DNA of 13,702 bases, from the NCBI GenBank assembly GCA_031278675.1, contig JAITJY010000022.1:1-13702 (forward strand). Direction: 5' to 3'. This DNA is from Bifidobacteriaceae bacterium (lineage in GTDB: Bacteria; Actinomycetota; Actinomycetes; Actinomycetales; WQXJ01). The notes under the pieces are model-generated. The model did not search any database and was not told the origin of the DNA. It saw only the letters and a list, made by a program, of their open reading frames with translations. Positions 13,676 through 13,702 of the stretch are shown here, one piece after another. The translations under genes and the position numbers were made by a program. How positions within the stretch are numbered: position 1 is the stretch's first letter; each line of letters starts with the position of its first letter.

Positions 13676-13702
13676 GTTGGTCACCTCCGCCCGCCCCGGC
13701 CG

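Overview
The window is GC-rich DNA from what looks like a high-GC Gram-positive actinobacterium. The cues are base composition, strong GGAGG-type ribosome sites, frequent GTG and TTG starts, and hairpin terminators without clear U-tracts. I cannot name the genus. The flavoprotein plus membrane LuxR-regulator pair resembles gene pairs familiar from Coriobacteriia (Eggerthella relatives), so those genes may have moved between lineages. No rRNA, tRNA or CRISPR array is visible.

Left part (1-3190) is an accessory segment. A Phd-type antitoxin and the first 19 codons of a PIN-domain toxin run leftward off the window. Divergent from them is a tightly coupled restriction-modification operon: a 55-residue helix-turn-helix ORF (553-720), a PD-(D/E)XK-type endonuclease (717-1415), and a gamma-class amino-DNA methyltransferase (1408-2928). 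Successive genes overlap by 4 and 8 bases. Just past it lies a degenerate stub of an IS630-family transposase (about 3079-3186).

From 3079 to the right edge every gene reads leftward. The order of transcription within this part, right to left, is: a DppB/OppB-type peptide ABC permease; a proline iminopeptidase; an M24B Xaa-Pro aminopeptidase; a Tat-exported FAD reductase-like lipoprotein; a polytopic membrane LuxR regulator; adenylosuccinate lyase (purB) overlapping a copper-chaperone-like HMA protein; and an orphan exported protein. The peptide permease and the two proline-specific peptidases suggest use of proline-containing peptides. The flavoprotein and LuxR regulator look like a self-contained reductase/sensor module, with two copies of an 18-bp dyad upstream of the flavoprotein gene.

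The features most worth following are: the small HTH protein coupled to the restriction operon, with an inverted repeat upstream; the paired dyads at the flavoprotein promoter; and the permease-iminopeptidase junction (12486-12746). That junction holds copies of both the permease 3' end and the iminopeptidase ribosome site/start, plus four 12-bp tandem repeats and a possible Thr-rich leader ORF that ends on the iminopeptidase start. PurB carries an unusual repeat-built C-terminal tail.
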